A stretch of 10,294 nt of DNA, taken from the NCBI GenBank assembly GCA_045534165.1, contig JAZSJD010000104.1:1-10294 (forward strand). Direction: 5' to 3'. The notes beneath the pieces are model-generated. The model searched no databases. It was not told where the DNA came from and saw only the letters and a program-made list of their open reading frames with translations. Each line of letters opens with the position of its first letter. Position 1 is the stretch's first letter. The translations under genes and the position numbers were made by a program. The stretch comes from SIG575 sp045534165. Its GTDB lineage: Bacteria > Bacillota > Clostridia > Oscillospirales > Acutalibacteraceae. Of this stretch, positions 1 through 6,952 are shown piece after piece.

Positions 1-3000
1 TGTGACTATTGACATTAACGGTAATGTATTGACGTCTGAAACAGGAACTGTTTTCAATGTTGGTGCAGGTGCAGACGTCACAATCAAGGACAGCAGGGAA
101 AACGGTACAATTGAGAGTACTGCCACAGATGAAGAAGGAAGCCTCATTCCGTCAATCATCAATTACGGTACACTTACTGTTGATTCAGGTAATTTTACAG
201 GTAATATAGCTTCCTACGGCGACGTTGTTTTTAACGGCGGCACCTTCGGTGAAACTGACCTTATTTATAACGAAAATGCAACCGTTGCCGTGAACGGTGG
301 TACTTTTGAACACCTTGACCTTGTTTTCGACAAAGAAGGAACGTTTTCAAGCTCAAATATTGTTTTTGAGGGCGGCACCTTTGTAACGGGTATTGCGACT
401 AACATAGGCAATCTTTATACCTTCACCGGTCAGACTAAGCGTTACTTCTATGAAGACGGTGAAGTTGTATTCAACCAATACTATTCTTATGAGGATGCAC
501 TTGAGGAATACGTTACCGTAGATGAGTTTCTTGCGGCTCAGATTATTGATGCAAACGGAAGGTCGGTAGGTTATTATTCTACCGTTGACGCAGCACTGAA
601 GGCGGCATTTAATTATACGGGCAGTACGGTAAAGGTGCTGACTGACCATTATTTCTACGGATCTGTTTACAGTGATCCCGGTGAAGTTACTCTTGATCTG
701 AACGGTAAAACCATCAAAATTGATGCAGGCTATTACGGTATATGGTTAAACAATAAGGATATGATTTTTAACATCAAAGACTCCGTAGGCGGAGGTATGA
801 TTCTCAGCGATTCTACCGCAACTGCTTTTTGTAATTTCCCATATCCCGTATATGCTCATCTTGCAAAAGAACTCAATATTTACAGCGGTACCATTATGAG
901 ATATTACGACAGCGGTCAATATCCCAACTCTATATATGCACTTTATATAGACGGTCCGATCACAGGCAACGCGGGCGTGGTCAATATCTATGGCGGTAGA
1001 ATTGCCGTAGAATCCAATAAAATACATAGAAACCAATATGCCATCTATTGTGATGAAAGACTTAATATTTACGGCGGTCAGATTGACAGCAACTCAGGTA
1101 CGGCAATATATGTAGACGGCCGTGCTGCCGTAAACGTTTATGGCGGTACAATAACAAGTGCCAACGGTGCTGCTTTCTATGACGGCGGTTCCCGTGATGA
1201 AATTAATATCTACGGCGGAACTGTTTCCGGCGCCGTTACGTTTAGCAGAGCTTATGACAGTTACACGCTTTACGGCGGTTATTTCCCGAGAGGCATCTCA
1301 ATTGAAAACAGACTTGAATCGAACGTTCTTTATCTTAACGACCTTCTTGCAGAGGGTGTGAATTACTACGACACTTATTCTGAAAAAGTCGACGTAGCCG
1401 ACGATCAGCTTTCAATTGCAGAATACGTTGAAGTAAGAGAGGCCTTTGTCGCAAGAGTCACGGACGGCAAAACGGGAGAAACAACGCACTACAAAACCTT
1501 TGAGGAGGCTTTGGCGGCAGCTCAGCAGGAGGGCAACAAGACAGTCCTCACTCTCCTTGAGGATGTTACTCTTGAAGACTCTGCTGATTTTACTTCAGGT
1601 ATAGTCACTCTTGACCTGAACGGAAAGACAATTCTGCAGACTGAAGATGATTATGCCGTTATCGTCGGCAAGAACGCAACCGTAACCATAAGAGATGATA
1701 TCGGTACAGGTGAGATTACCACCGAAGCGAGAGATCCTTCCGGTGCAATAGGTAATTACGGAATGCTTACTATTGAAGGCGGTAAAATTCAGGGCACGTA
1801 TATTGCACTTGAAAACAACGGAACACTCAACATTAACGGCGGTGAATTTGTAGCTTCAGATGTAAGTCTTCATAATTACAGCGGTAATGCAAAAATTTAC
1901 GGCGGTATCTTTAAGGCAGATGTTTTTTCAGACGCAGATTTAACAATCAGCGGCGGCAATTTTGAATGTGAAAAAATTGAAGTTACAGAAAACCGTTATC
2001 TTCAGATAAAAGGCGGTACCTTTGACATCGAAAAAATAGTATTCGGTGCCGACAGTGCAGGAACGCTTTCAGACGGTGAATTCGTAAACGGTGTTACGAT
2101 AGAATCTCCTGACAATTTCCACACCCTGTACGGCTTACGCGGCACGTCCTGCTTCTTCCGTGATGAAAACGGAGAAATTATCTCTCTTGATTGGGATGCA
2201 AACTCCTATGACGGCTACATAAAGATTTCACACGGAGCATCTCTTACAGATGATGCCGTGATTGAAATTAAGGATGAATATATTTACGGTGACGATATTG
2301 ATGTTAAAATCTTTATCGGAAATATTCAGCTTATGGAAGGCGACGATTACACACTTAATATCTGGGATAACAACACCAATGCGGGTACTCAGACTATGGT
2401 GCTTTACGGTATTAACGGTATTGACGGTTATGTGGTAACTGATATTGAAATTGTCCCCAGAGAGGTTGAAATAAGCTGGTATGTTGACGATATATATGCG
2501 GAAAATATTGTCATTCCGTATGACGGTAATTCCCATACGATAACTGCAAGCTTCCTTAATGAGCATTGGACTTCTACTTATGTTGAGGTTGTGAACGGCA
2601 TAAATACAGATGCGGGCACTTATACCGCTACCGTAGTATTTGATGACCCCAACTACACAATTAAAGAGGGCACAGAGCAAAAAACGTACACAATCAAGCA
2701 TCAGGCAGTTGATATTATCTGGAGTGAGGAAACCGAGTTTGAATACGACGGCAATCCACATTCCGTCACAGCCTATTACATTGACATTAACGGCGAAAGA
2801 GTGGATGCTCAGGTAGAAAACGGAACAAACGCAAATGCAGGCAAATATACTGCAACCGCGGTAATTACTGACACAAATTATGTGATAAACGAAGGAACAC
2901 AAGCAATTGATTATGAAATTATAGGCATCAGTGTGGTTTTTGATAAAACAGAAGCAGATATCTCTAATGATAATCCGACTGTTCAGATTGTTGCAACAGT

Positions 3001-4783
3001 AACTCCCGAAAATGCATCAGACAAATCACTTGTATGGGAATCTGACAACGAAGACGTGGCAACTGTTGACCAAAACGGCCTTGTAACGTATGTGGGAAAA
3101 GGAACGGCAATTATCACGGCAACAACAGTCCACGGAAATACTGCAAGCTGTACGGTACTTGCATCACACGTGTGCAACAGTGAAATCCTTGAATTTATTG
3201 AGGGTACAGAGGCCGATTGCTTCAATGACGGCAGTATTGCTTACTACGTATGCACCTGCGGAAAGCTTTATCTTGATTCTGATGCAACTACTCGGGTAGC
3301 TGCAGAGGAGACAGTAATTCCTGCTTTTGCCCATCCGTCTGAAAGTGTTATTCACACAGAGTTTTTAGATGCGACGTGTACTGAAGAAGGTAATATCGAA
3401 TACTGGACCTGTACGCTTTGTAACAAAATGTTCAGCGATGAGGAATACACAACAGAAATCTTCCTTTCAGACACCGTTATCGAATCAAAAGGACACGATG
3501 ACAGAAATTCAGTCGATTTTAATTTTAATGAGGAAAATCATTACAAATTATGCTCCTGCGGTGAAATTATTTCAATTGAAGCACATATATTTGCATGGGT
3601 GACAGATTCAGACCCAACCTGCACTTCAGACGGCGCAAAGCATGAGGAATGTATTTGGTGCGAATATGTGAGAAATGAAAACACAGTAATCGAAAGGCTT
3701 AGCCATTCTCTGCAGATGACAGAGGCAACAGAAGAGACATGTACAGAAGACGGCAATATTGAATATTGGATCTGTTCTGCTTGCGGTAAAATCTTCAGCG
3801 ATGAAGACGGCATAAATGAAATTTCGCAGGAAGATACAGTCATTGAAGCAACAGGACATGATGATGCAGATGAGCTTGAGTGGGCAAGTGACGGGGAAAA
3901 TCATTCAAAGGTCTGCTCCTGCGGTGAAGTTCTTATAAAAGAAGCACATGAATTTGAATGGGTAACAGATGTGGATGCTACCTGTACTTCAGACGGTGAA
4001 AAACACGAGGAATGTAATGTCTGCGGATATGTGAGAAATGAAAACACCGTAATCGAAAGCCTCGGACATTCTCTTCAGTATACAGAGGCAACAGAAGCGA
4101 CATGTACAGAAGAAGGAAACATTGAATATTGGAGCTGTTCTGTATGCGGTAAAATCTTCAGCGATGAAGACGGCATAAATGAAATTTCACTCGAAGACAC
4201 AATTGTTGAAGCAACAGGACATGATTATATTTCTGTTGTAACACCGCCTACACTTGATGAGTATGGCTATACAACCTATACTTGTTCAGTTTGCGGAGAA
4301 AGTTATGTTTCAGACTACACTGACCCTCTTGGTCCTGTTGAAAAGATAACAGTCGGCGGCGAAATTACAAGTTTTATGTCAGAAACGGATGAAATAACAG
4401 TTACTCTGCAAAACGATGCTTCGGGAGAAACCTATCAGGTAGTTTTGCAAGGAACAGAAGCCACATATATTTTTGAAAATATAGCAGACGGTGATTACAT
4501 CCTTACAGTTTCTAAAAATAACCATGTGACACGAAGCTATGAAATTACAGTTGACGGCGAAAGTCTCACACAGGATGTAAAAATTCACCTTAAAGGTGAC
4601 GTTAACGGCGATGGCAGAATAATGGTAACTGACTATTCAGCAATTCTTCGCCACGTTAAGAAAACAACAACCCTTGAAGGCTATGAACTTATCTGTGCAG
4701 ATGTCAACGGTGACGGCAGAGTAATGGTTACTGACTATTCTGCAGTTTTACGTCACGTTAAAAAGACAGCGACGCTCTGGTAA
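1..4783 (+). CDS. Giant secreted repeat protein with C-terminal dockerin (5'-partial)
   Basis: The reading frame is open to the left edge, so the true start and signal peptide lie outside; the GTG at position 2 is not a credible start. Counting residues from position 2, about 1-430 and 537-710 are beta-helix-type repeats (recurrent IYGGxI, NGGTF, TLDLNGKTI). Two cassettes begin with an 'xxALAAA' helix and a strand (near 181 and 481). Two MBG-like domains (YDGN...DAGTYTA...DPNYTI) start near 840 and 915. A Big_2-like Ig domain covers about 975-1057. Cys-rich repeats (CxxCGKIFSDE, TCTEEGNIEYW) cover about 1057-1446. A carboxypeptidase-regulatory-like beta domain follows. A type I dockerin (two DVNGDGR...VTD calcium loops near 1532 and 1566) ends the protein. 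Dockerins bind cohesins of cellulosome scaffoldins or cell-surface anchors, so the protein is extracellular. I see no catalytic domain, so an adhesive or structural role is inferred. The stop is followed directly by a terminator. Confidence 0.93.
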   Translation, partial: VTIDINGNVLTSETGTVFNVGAGADVTIKDSRENGTIESTATDEEGSLIPSIINYGTLTVDSGNFTGNIASYGDVVFNGGTFGETDLIYNENATVAVNGGTFEHLDLVFDKEGTFSSSNIVFEGGTFVTGIATNIGNLYTFTGQTKRYFYEDGEVVFNQYYSYEDALEEYVTVDEFLAAQIIDANGRSVGYYSTVDAALKAAFNYTGSTVKVLTDHYFYGSVYSDPGEVTLDLNGKTIKIDAGYYGIWLNNKDMIFNIKDSVGGGMILSDSTATAFCNFPYPVYAHLAKELNIYSGTIMRYYDSGQYPNSIYALYIDGPITGNAGVVNIYGGRIAVESNKIHRNQYAIYCDERLNIYGGQIDSNSGTAIYVDGRAAVNVYGGTITSANGAAFYDGGSRDEINIYGGTVSGAVTFSRAYDSYTLYGGYFPRGISIENRLESNVLYLNDLLAEGVNYYDTYSEKVDVADDQLSIAEYVEVREAFVARVTDGKTGETTHYKTFEEALAAAQQEGNKTVLTLLEDVTLEDSADFTSGIVTLDLNGKTILQTEDDYAVIVGKNATVTIRDDIGTGEITTEARDPSGAIGNYGMLTIEGGKIQGTYIALENNGTLNINGGEFVASDVSLHNYSGNAKIYGGIFKADVFSDADLTISGGNFECEKIEVTENRYLQIKGGTFDIEKIVFGADSAGTLSDGEFVNGVTIESPDNFHTLYGLRGTSCFFRDENGEIISLDWDANSYDGYIKISHGASLTDDAVIEIKDEYIYGDDIDVKIFIGNIQLMEGDDYTLNIWDNNTNAGTQTMVLYGINGIDGYVVTDIEIVPREVEISWYVDDIYAENIVIPYDGNSHTITASFLNEHWTSTYVEVVNGINTDAGTYTATVVFDDPNYTIKEGTEQKTYTIKHQAVDIIWSEETEFEYDGNPHSVTAYYIDINGERVDAQVENGTNANAGKYTATAVITDTNYVINEGTQAIDYEIIGISVVFDKTEADISNDNPTVQIVATVTPENASDKSLVWESDNEDVATVDQNGLVTYVGKGTAIITATTVHGNTASCTVLASHVCNSEILEFIEGTEADCFNDGSIAYYVCTCGKLYLDSDATTRVAAEETVIPAFAHPSESVIHTEFLDATCTEEGNIEYWTCTLCNKMFSDEEYTTEIFLSDTVIESKGHDDRNSVDFNFNEENHYKLCSCGEIISIEAHIFAWVTDSDPTCTSDGAKHEECIWCEYVRNENTVIERLSHSLQMTEATEETCTEDGNIEYWICSACGKIFSDEDGINEISQEDTVIEATGHDDADELEWASDGENHSKVCSCGEVLIKEAHEFEWVTDVDATCTSDGEKHEECNVCGYVRNENTVIESLGHSLQYTEATEATCTEEGNIEYWSCSVCGKIFSDEDGINEISLEDTIVEATGHDYISVVTPPTLDEYGYTTYTCSVCGESYVSDYTDPLGPVEKITVGGEITSFMSETDEITVTLQNDASGETYQVVLQGTEATYIFENIADGDYILTVSKNNHVTRSYEITVDGESLTQDVKIHLKGDVNGDGRIMVTDYSAILRHVKKTTTLEGYELICADVNGDGRVMVTDYSAVLRHVKKTATLW
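3356..4225 (+). repeat. 363-bp in-frame tandem repeat within the surface protein gene
   Basis: The unit begins ACAGAG at 3356, 3719 and 4082, an exact 363-nt (121-codon) period. Two full copies are followed by a partial third that ends near 4225. Copies two and three are nearly identical over long runs (for example around CGGTAAAATCTTCAGCGATG). The first copy is more diverged, and a still older half-unit sits near 3206. Each unit encodes two Cys-pair modules: TEATCTEEGNIEYW..CxxCGKIFSDE..DTVIEATGHD, then CSCGE..H.F.WVTD..CTSD..HEEC..C. The CxxC spacing recalls zinc ribbons, but metal binding is not shown. The higher identity of the last copies suggests recent duplication or gene conversion. 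Confidence 0.85.
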
Positions 4784-4797
4784 AAAATTTATTAAAC

Positions 4798-4829
4798 AGA
4801 CAACCCGTGGATTTTCACGGGTTGTCTTT
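4798..4829. terminator. Intrinsic terminator between convergent genes
   Basis: A perfect 12-bp stem (AGACAACCCGTG at 4798-4809 pairs with CACGGGTTGTCT at 4816-4827) has a 6-nt loop. It lies 14 nt after the surface-protein stop and just beyond the stop of the minus-strand gene. The plus-strand T-tract is short (CTTTA). On the minus strand the tail is TGTTTAATAAATTTTTT, so it probably serves both genes. Confidence 0.85.
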
Positions 4830-4841
4830 ATGTATTCGGTT

Positions 4842-5348
4842 TTAATCGTCAATCATCAGTCGGCACGCCGATGAATTTAACAATACTATCCACCTTATCT
4901 GCGGGACAAGAGAACCAAGCGAAGTTTTTGTTAAGGAAGCGAAAATCATATCGTTTTTGTGTTGTTTTGCAATGGTGAGAAAAGGTTGAAAGTTACCGAG
5001 TTGTACACAGATTATACCTTTTCTTGGTTTTCTTCTTGTGTCAATACGAATTTTGCTGCCTGCCATTACACTCGCCTCTTCAAAACTTGAATCGTGAACA
5101 TAAATCTCTCTGAAACGAGCGTTTTCATCGTATTCAGGATTTTCAAGCTGTGGATAATATTTTTCGTTTCCCATAAATGAACGGATAACTTTGTCGTCAT
5201 AGTCTTTACCTGCACTTCTGCAGAAAAGTTCAAGAATAGGAAACGGCATAGGAGAATGTGGAGGCGACATAATTTTAATTATTTCTAAAATCTCATCTGC
5301 TTTCGGGTCATGAGTTTCAAATGTTGTGATTTTTTCTTCAAAATTCAT
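4842..5348 (-). CDS. Hypothetical protein, apparent frameshift near 3' end
   Basis: 168 codons as read. The ATG at 5346-5348 is preceded by AAAGGAGAACAGTT, a strong Shine-Dalgarno 7 nt from the start, so initiation is convincing. I do not recognise the family. The product is soluble and mixed-charge, with no signal peptide or membrane segment; it contains a Pro-rich PPHSPMPFPILELF stretch (about 29-42) and a basic RRKPRK (about 108). The last 37 residues look non-coding. After a run of five A (plus strand T 4954-4958), the -1 frame instead gives KRYDFRFLNKNFAWFSC followed by DKVDSIVKFIGVPTDD, stopping at 4849. That alternative tail resembles the tail of the paralogue scrap just upstream, so the original protein was probably about 166 aa with one more A. 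The gene may be inactivated, or this may be a base-calling error in a homopolymer. Confidence 0.75.
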   Translation of the reverse strand: MNFEEKITTFETHDPKADEILEIIKIMSPPHSPMPFPILELFCRSAGKDYDDKVIRSFMGNEKYYPQLENPEYDENARFREIYVHDSSFEEASVMAGSKIRIDTRRKPRKGIICVQLGNFQPFLTIAKQHKNDMIFASLTKTSLGSLVPQIRWIVLLNSSACRLMIDD

Positions 5349-5363
5349 AACTGTTCTCCTTTC

Positions 5364-5486
5364 TCAACCTTCATTGTAAATTACGGGAACGCCAAGAAAC
5401 TCAACAGTCTGATCAAGATTCTGTTTTGAACAAGTAAAACAAGAGTAAAAAGGATTAGGGAATGTGAAAAGTACACGTTTTTGTAT
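5364..5486 (-). pseudogene. C-terminal fragment of a paralogue of the 4842-5348 gene
   Basis: This frame has no start codon. It opens after an in-frame TAA at 5487-5489 and ends in TGA at 5364-5366, 15 nt before the ATG of the downstream gene; that spacer contains its ribosome site. It encodes IQKRVLFTFPNPFYSCFTC and then SKQNLDQTVEFLGVPVIYNEG. By eye the KR.xFxFxN..F...C......D..V.F.GVP pattern matches the frame-restored tail of the neighbouring gene. I read it as the remainder of the first gene of a tandem pair, cut off where the promoter of the rightward WbsX-like gene now lies. The family is unknown. The assignment rests on visual similarity over about 35 residues. Confidence 0.55.
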
Positions 5487-5491
5487 TTAGG

Positions 5492-5521
5492 TTGATTTGT
5501 TTTAATTGTATGTGTTATAAT
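5492..5521 (+). promoter_or_regulatory. Sigma-70-type promoter for the WbsX/GH99-like gene
   Basis: TTGATT (5492-5497) and a perfect TATAAT (5516-5521) are separated by 18 bp. The predicted transcription start is near 5528, leaving a leader of about 75 nt before the ATG at 5604. An inverted repeat and a short upstream ORF lie in that leader. Confidence 0.7.
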
Positions 5522-5535
5522 GTTTATATCAAACA

Positions 5536-5552
5536 ATATGAGTTGCTCATAT
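5536..5552. promoter_or_regulatory. Perfect inverted repeat, candidate operator
   Basis: ATATGAG-TTG-CTCATAT is a 7-3-7 perfect inverted repeat, 14 nt downstream of the -10 box and about 8 nt past the predicted transcription start. This is a usual position for a repressor roadblock site. No regulator gene is in the window, so the binding protein is unknown. It could instead form a small hairpin at the 5' end of the mRNA. Confidence 0.4.
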
Positions 5553-5607
5553 GAAAGAAACAATACTAAAAAAGCAGGCTGACTGCGTTTGTGAGGTAAT
5601 GATATGA
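5551..5607 (+). CDS. Possible 18-codon upstream ORF coupled to the WbsX-like gene
   Basis: ATG at 5551 encodes MKETILKKQADCVCEVMI and stops at TGA 5605-5607, overlapping the downstream ATG (5604-5606) as ATGA. Such an overlap permits translational coupling. I see no good Shine-Dalgarno in front of it, and its start overlaps the inverted repeat at 5536-5552. The downstream gene has its own GAGGT site at 5593-5597. It may be a leader peptide, a leftover, or chance. Confidence 0.25.
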   Translation: MKETILKKQADCVCEVMI

Positions 5608-6734
5608 GAAATTATGATATTGCCGCCTTTATATGGCCGTCTTACACAGGTGACGAGCCGAGAACCCGTATTTTCTGGCCCGAGGGCTATGGTGAATGGC
5701 AGACTGTTAAAGCAATGACCAACAGAGGCTATGAAGGTTGCCGTTGGCCCCGTATTCCCACCTGGGGATATGTTAACGAAGCTGACAGCAGGGTTATGGA
5801 AATGCAGATTAACTGCGCTGTTTCCTACGGCGTCAACGTTTTTATTTATGACTGGTATTGGTATGATAACCGCCCGTTTCTTGAAAACTGTCTTAATGAC
5901 GGATTCCTTAAAGCCCGCAACAACACTCAGATGAAGTTCATGCTCATGTGGGCAAATCACAATGCAACTCATCTCTGGGATAAGAGAAATTCCGATACAG
6001 ACCTTTCAACCGTTATCTGGAGCGGTGTTGTTACTCCCGAAATTTTTTCGGAGATATGCGACAGAACAATCGAAAAATATTTCAAGCGTGAAAATTATTA
6101 TATGATTGACGGATGCCCCGTCTACATGGTTTTTGATGTTGACAACTTCATCCGTACATTCGGCACAACTCAGGAATGCAAAAAAGGTCTTGAAGAATTC
6201 CGAAGAAAAACCGTTGAAGCAGGCTTCAAGGGCCTCCATTTTCAGGCTGTAAACTGGAAAGGACATACATATAACTGGCTTAATGACGGTGACGACTGCA
6301 AAGGCATGACAGTTTATGAGCTTTATGATTATCTCGGATTTGATTCCGTTACAAATTACAACTGGTTTTCCTGCGTTGACCCCGACGGTGACTATGCGCA
6401 GCAGACCGACGCTTATATTGAAAATCTTGAAGAAGAAACAAAGTTGATGAATGTGCCTTTCTATCCCAATATTTCAGTAGGCTGGGATAATAACGTGAGA
6501 TTCAACAAGTTCATTCCCGGCGTTGTTAAAAACAACACTCCCGAAAATTTCAGAATCGCCTGCGAAAAGGTCAAGAAATTTGCTGATGAGTCAATAGAAA
6601 AAGGTGTTATGAAAGCTCCGTTCATAACAGTTAACAGTTGGAATGAATGGACCGAAACCAGCTATCTCCAGCCTGATGACCTTTACGGTTACGGCTATCT
6701 GGAAGCAATTAAAGAGGTGTTTACCGGGGAATGA
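5604..6734 (+). CDS. WbsX / GH99-like family protein
   Basis: 376 aa with no signal peptide, so probably cytoplasmic. The start is fixed by GAGGT 6 nt before the ATG. Family hallmarks of WbsX/GH99-like proteins run the whole length: WPEGYGEWQTVK (25-36), RVMEMQINCAVSYGVNVFIYDWYWYD (about 63-88, a barrel strand), FMLMWANHN (112-120), and the C-terminal NSWNEWTETSYLQPD (344-358) followed by YGYGYLEAIKEVF. E348 and E351 in that motif are the natural candidates for functional carboxylates. Relatives are found in polysaccharide/O-antigen clusters (named 'glycosyltransferase WbsX') and in gut Firmicutes glycan-use loci, where a retaining endo-acting glycosidase role is suspected. The substrate cannot be told from sequence. 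The gene follows its own promoter and is overlapped by an esterase stub at its stop, which suggests it once headed a carbohydrate operon. Confidence 0.88.
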   Translation: MRNYDIAAFIWPSYTGDEPRTRIFWPEGYGEWQTVKAMTNRGYEGCRWPRIPTWGYVNEADSRVMEMQINCAVSYGVNVFIYDWYWYDNRPFLENCLNDGFLKARNNTQMKFMLMWANHNATHLWDKRNSDTDLSTVIWSGVVTPEIFSEICDRTIEKYFKRENYYMIDGCPVYMVFDVDNFIRTFGTTQECKKGLEEFRRKTVEAGFKGLHFQAVNWKGHTYNWLNDGDDCKGMTVYELYDYLGFDSVTNYNWFSCVDPDGDYAQQTDAYIENLEEETKLMNVPFYPNISVGWDNNVRFNKFIPGVVKNNTPENFRIACEKVKKFADESIEKGVMKAPFITVNSWNEWTETSYLQPDDLYGYGYLEAIKEVFTGE

Positions 6735-6787
6735 ATATGACTGTTTTTAAAGATTTTTCTTATGGTACCCATGAAAGACAGAAATGA
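6731..6787 (+). pseudogene. N-terminal stub of an alpha/beta-hydrolase-type esterase
   Basis: ATG at 6731 overlaps the TGA of the WbsX-like gene (ATGA). The frame gives MNMTVFKDFSYGTHERQK and then TGA at 6785-6787. 'KDxxYGxHERQxLDL' is the typical opening of small acetyl-esterase/lipase proteins of the alpha/beta-hydrolase fold. Here it breaks exactly after ERQK, and the sequence beyond (6788-6870) shows no convincing continuation in any frame before the terminator. I infer that the second gene of the operon was deleted, leaving its first 18 codons. The match is short and judged by eye. Confidence 0.45.
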
Positions 6788-6870
6788 TTGATGGCAGTAA
6801 GAAAAACTGTGCAGTTCCCCAAATGGGCTCCGAATCAATATCGAGGTGAGTTCAGCATATAAATCAGTCG

Positions 6871-6912
6871 CAAAACAGCCTGCCGAGATAATCACCCCGG
6901 CAGGCTGTTTTG
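6871..6912. terminator. Strong bidirectional intrinsic terminator
   Basis: A perfect 15-bp stem (CAAAACAGCCTGCCG at 6871-6885 pairs with CGGCAGGCTGTTTTG at 6898-6912) has a 12-nt loop and T-tracts on both sides (TTTTGTTTATTT on the plus strand). It lies between the convergent WbsX-like gene and the minus-strand glycoside hydrolase. Confidence 0.9.
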
Positions 6913-6952
6913 TTTATTTGTCATCATTATCCTTTCACGGTTGTTTCTGCTT

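Noticed and set aside
2228..2902. Long minus-strand open frame (224 codons) opposite the giant surface protein
   Set aside because: It lies wholly inside the plus-strand coding frame, has odd Cys/Ile-rich composition and no ribosome site. It is a shadow of biased codon use in the real gene.
4953..4961. Programmed -1 ribosomal frameshift in the 4842-5348 gene
   Set aside because: The site reads C-AAA-AAC in the zero frame, not a canonical X-XXY-YYZ slippery heptamer, and I see no clear stimulatory hairpin. A homopolymer indel is simpler.
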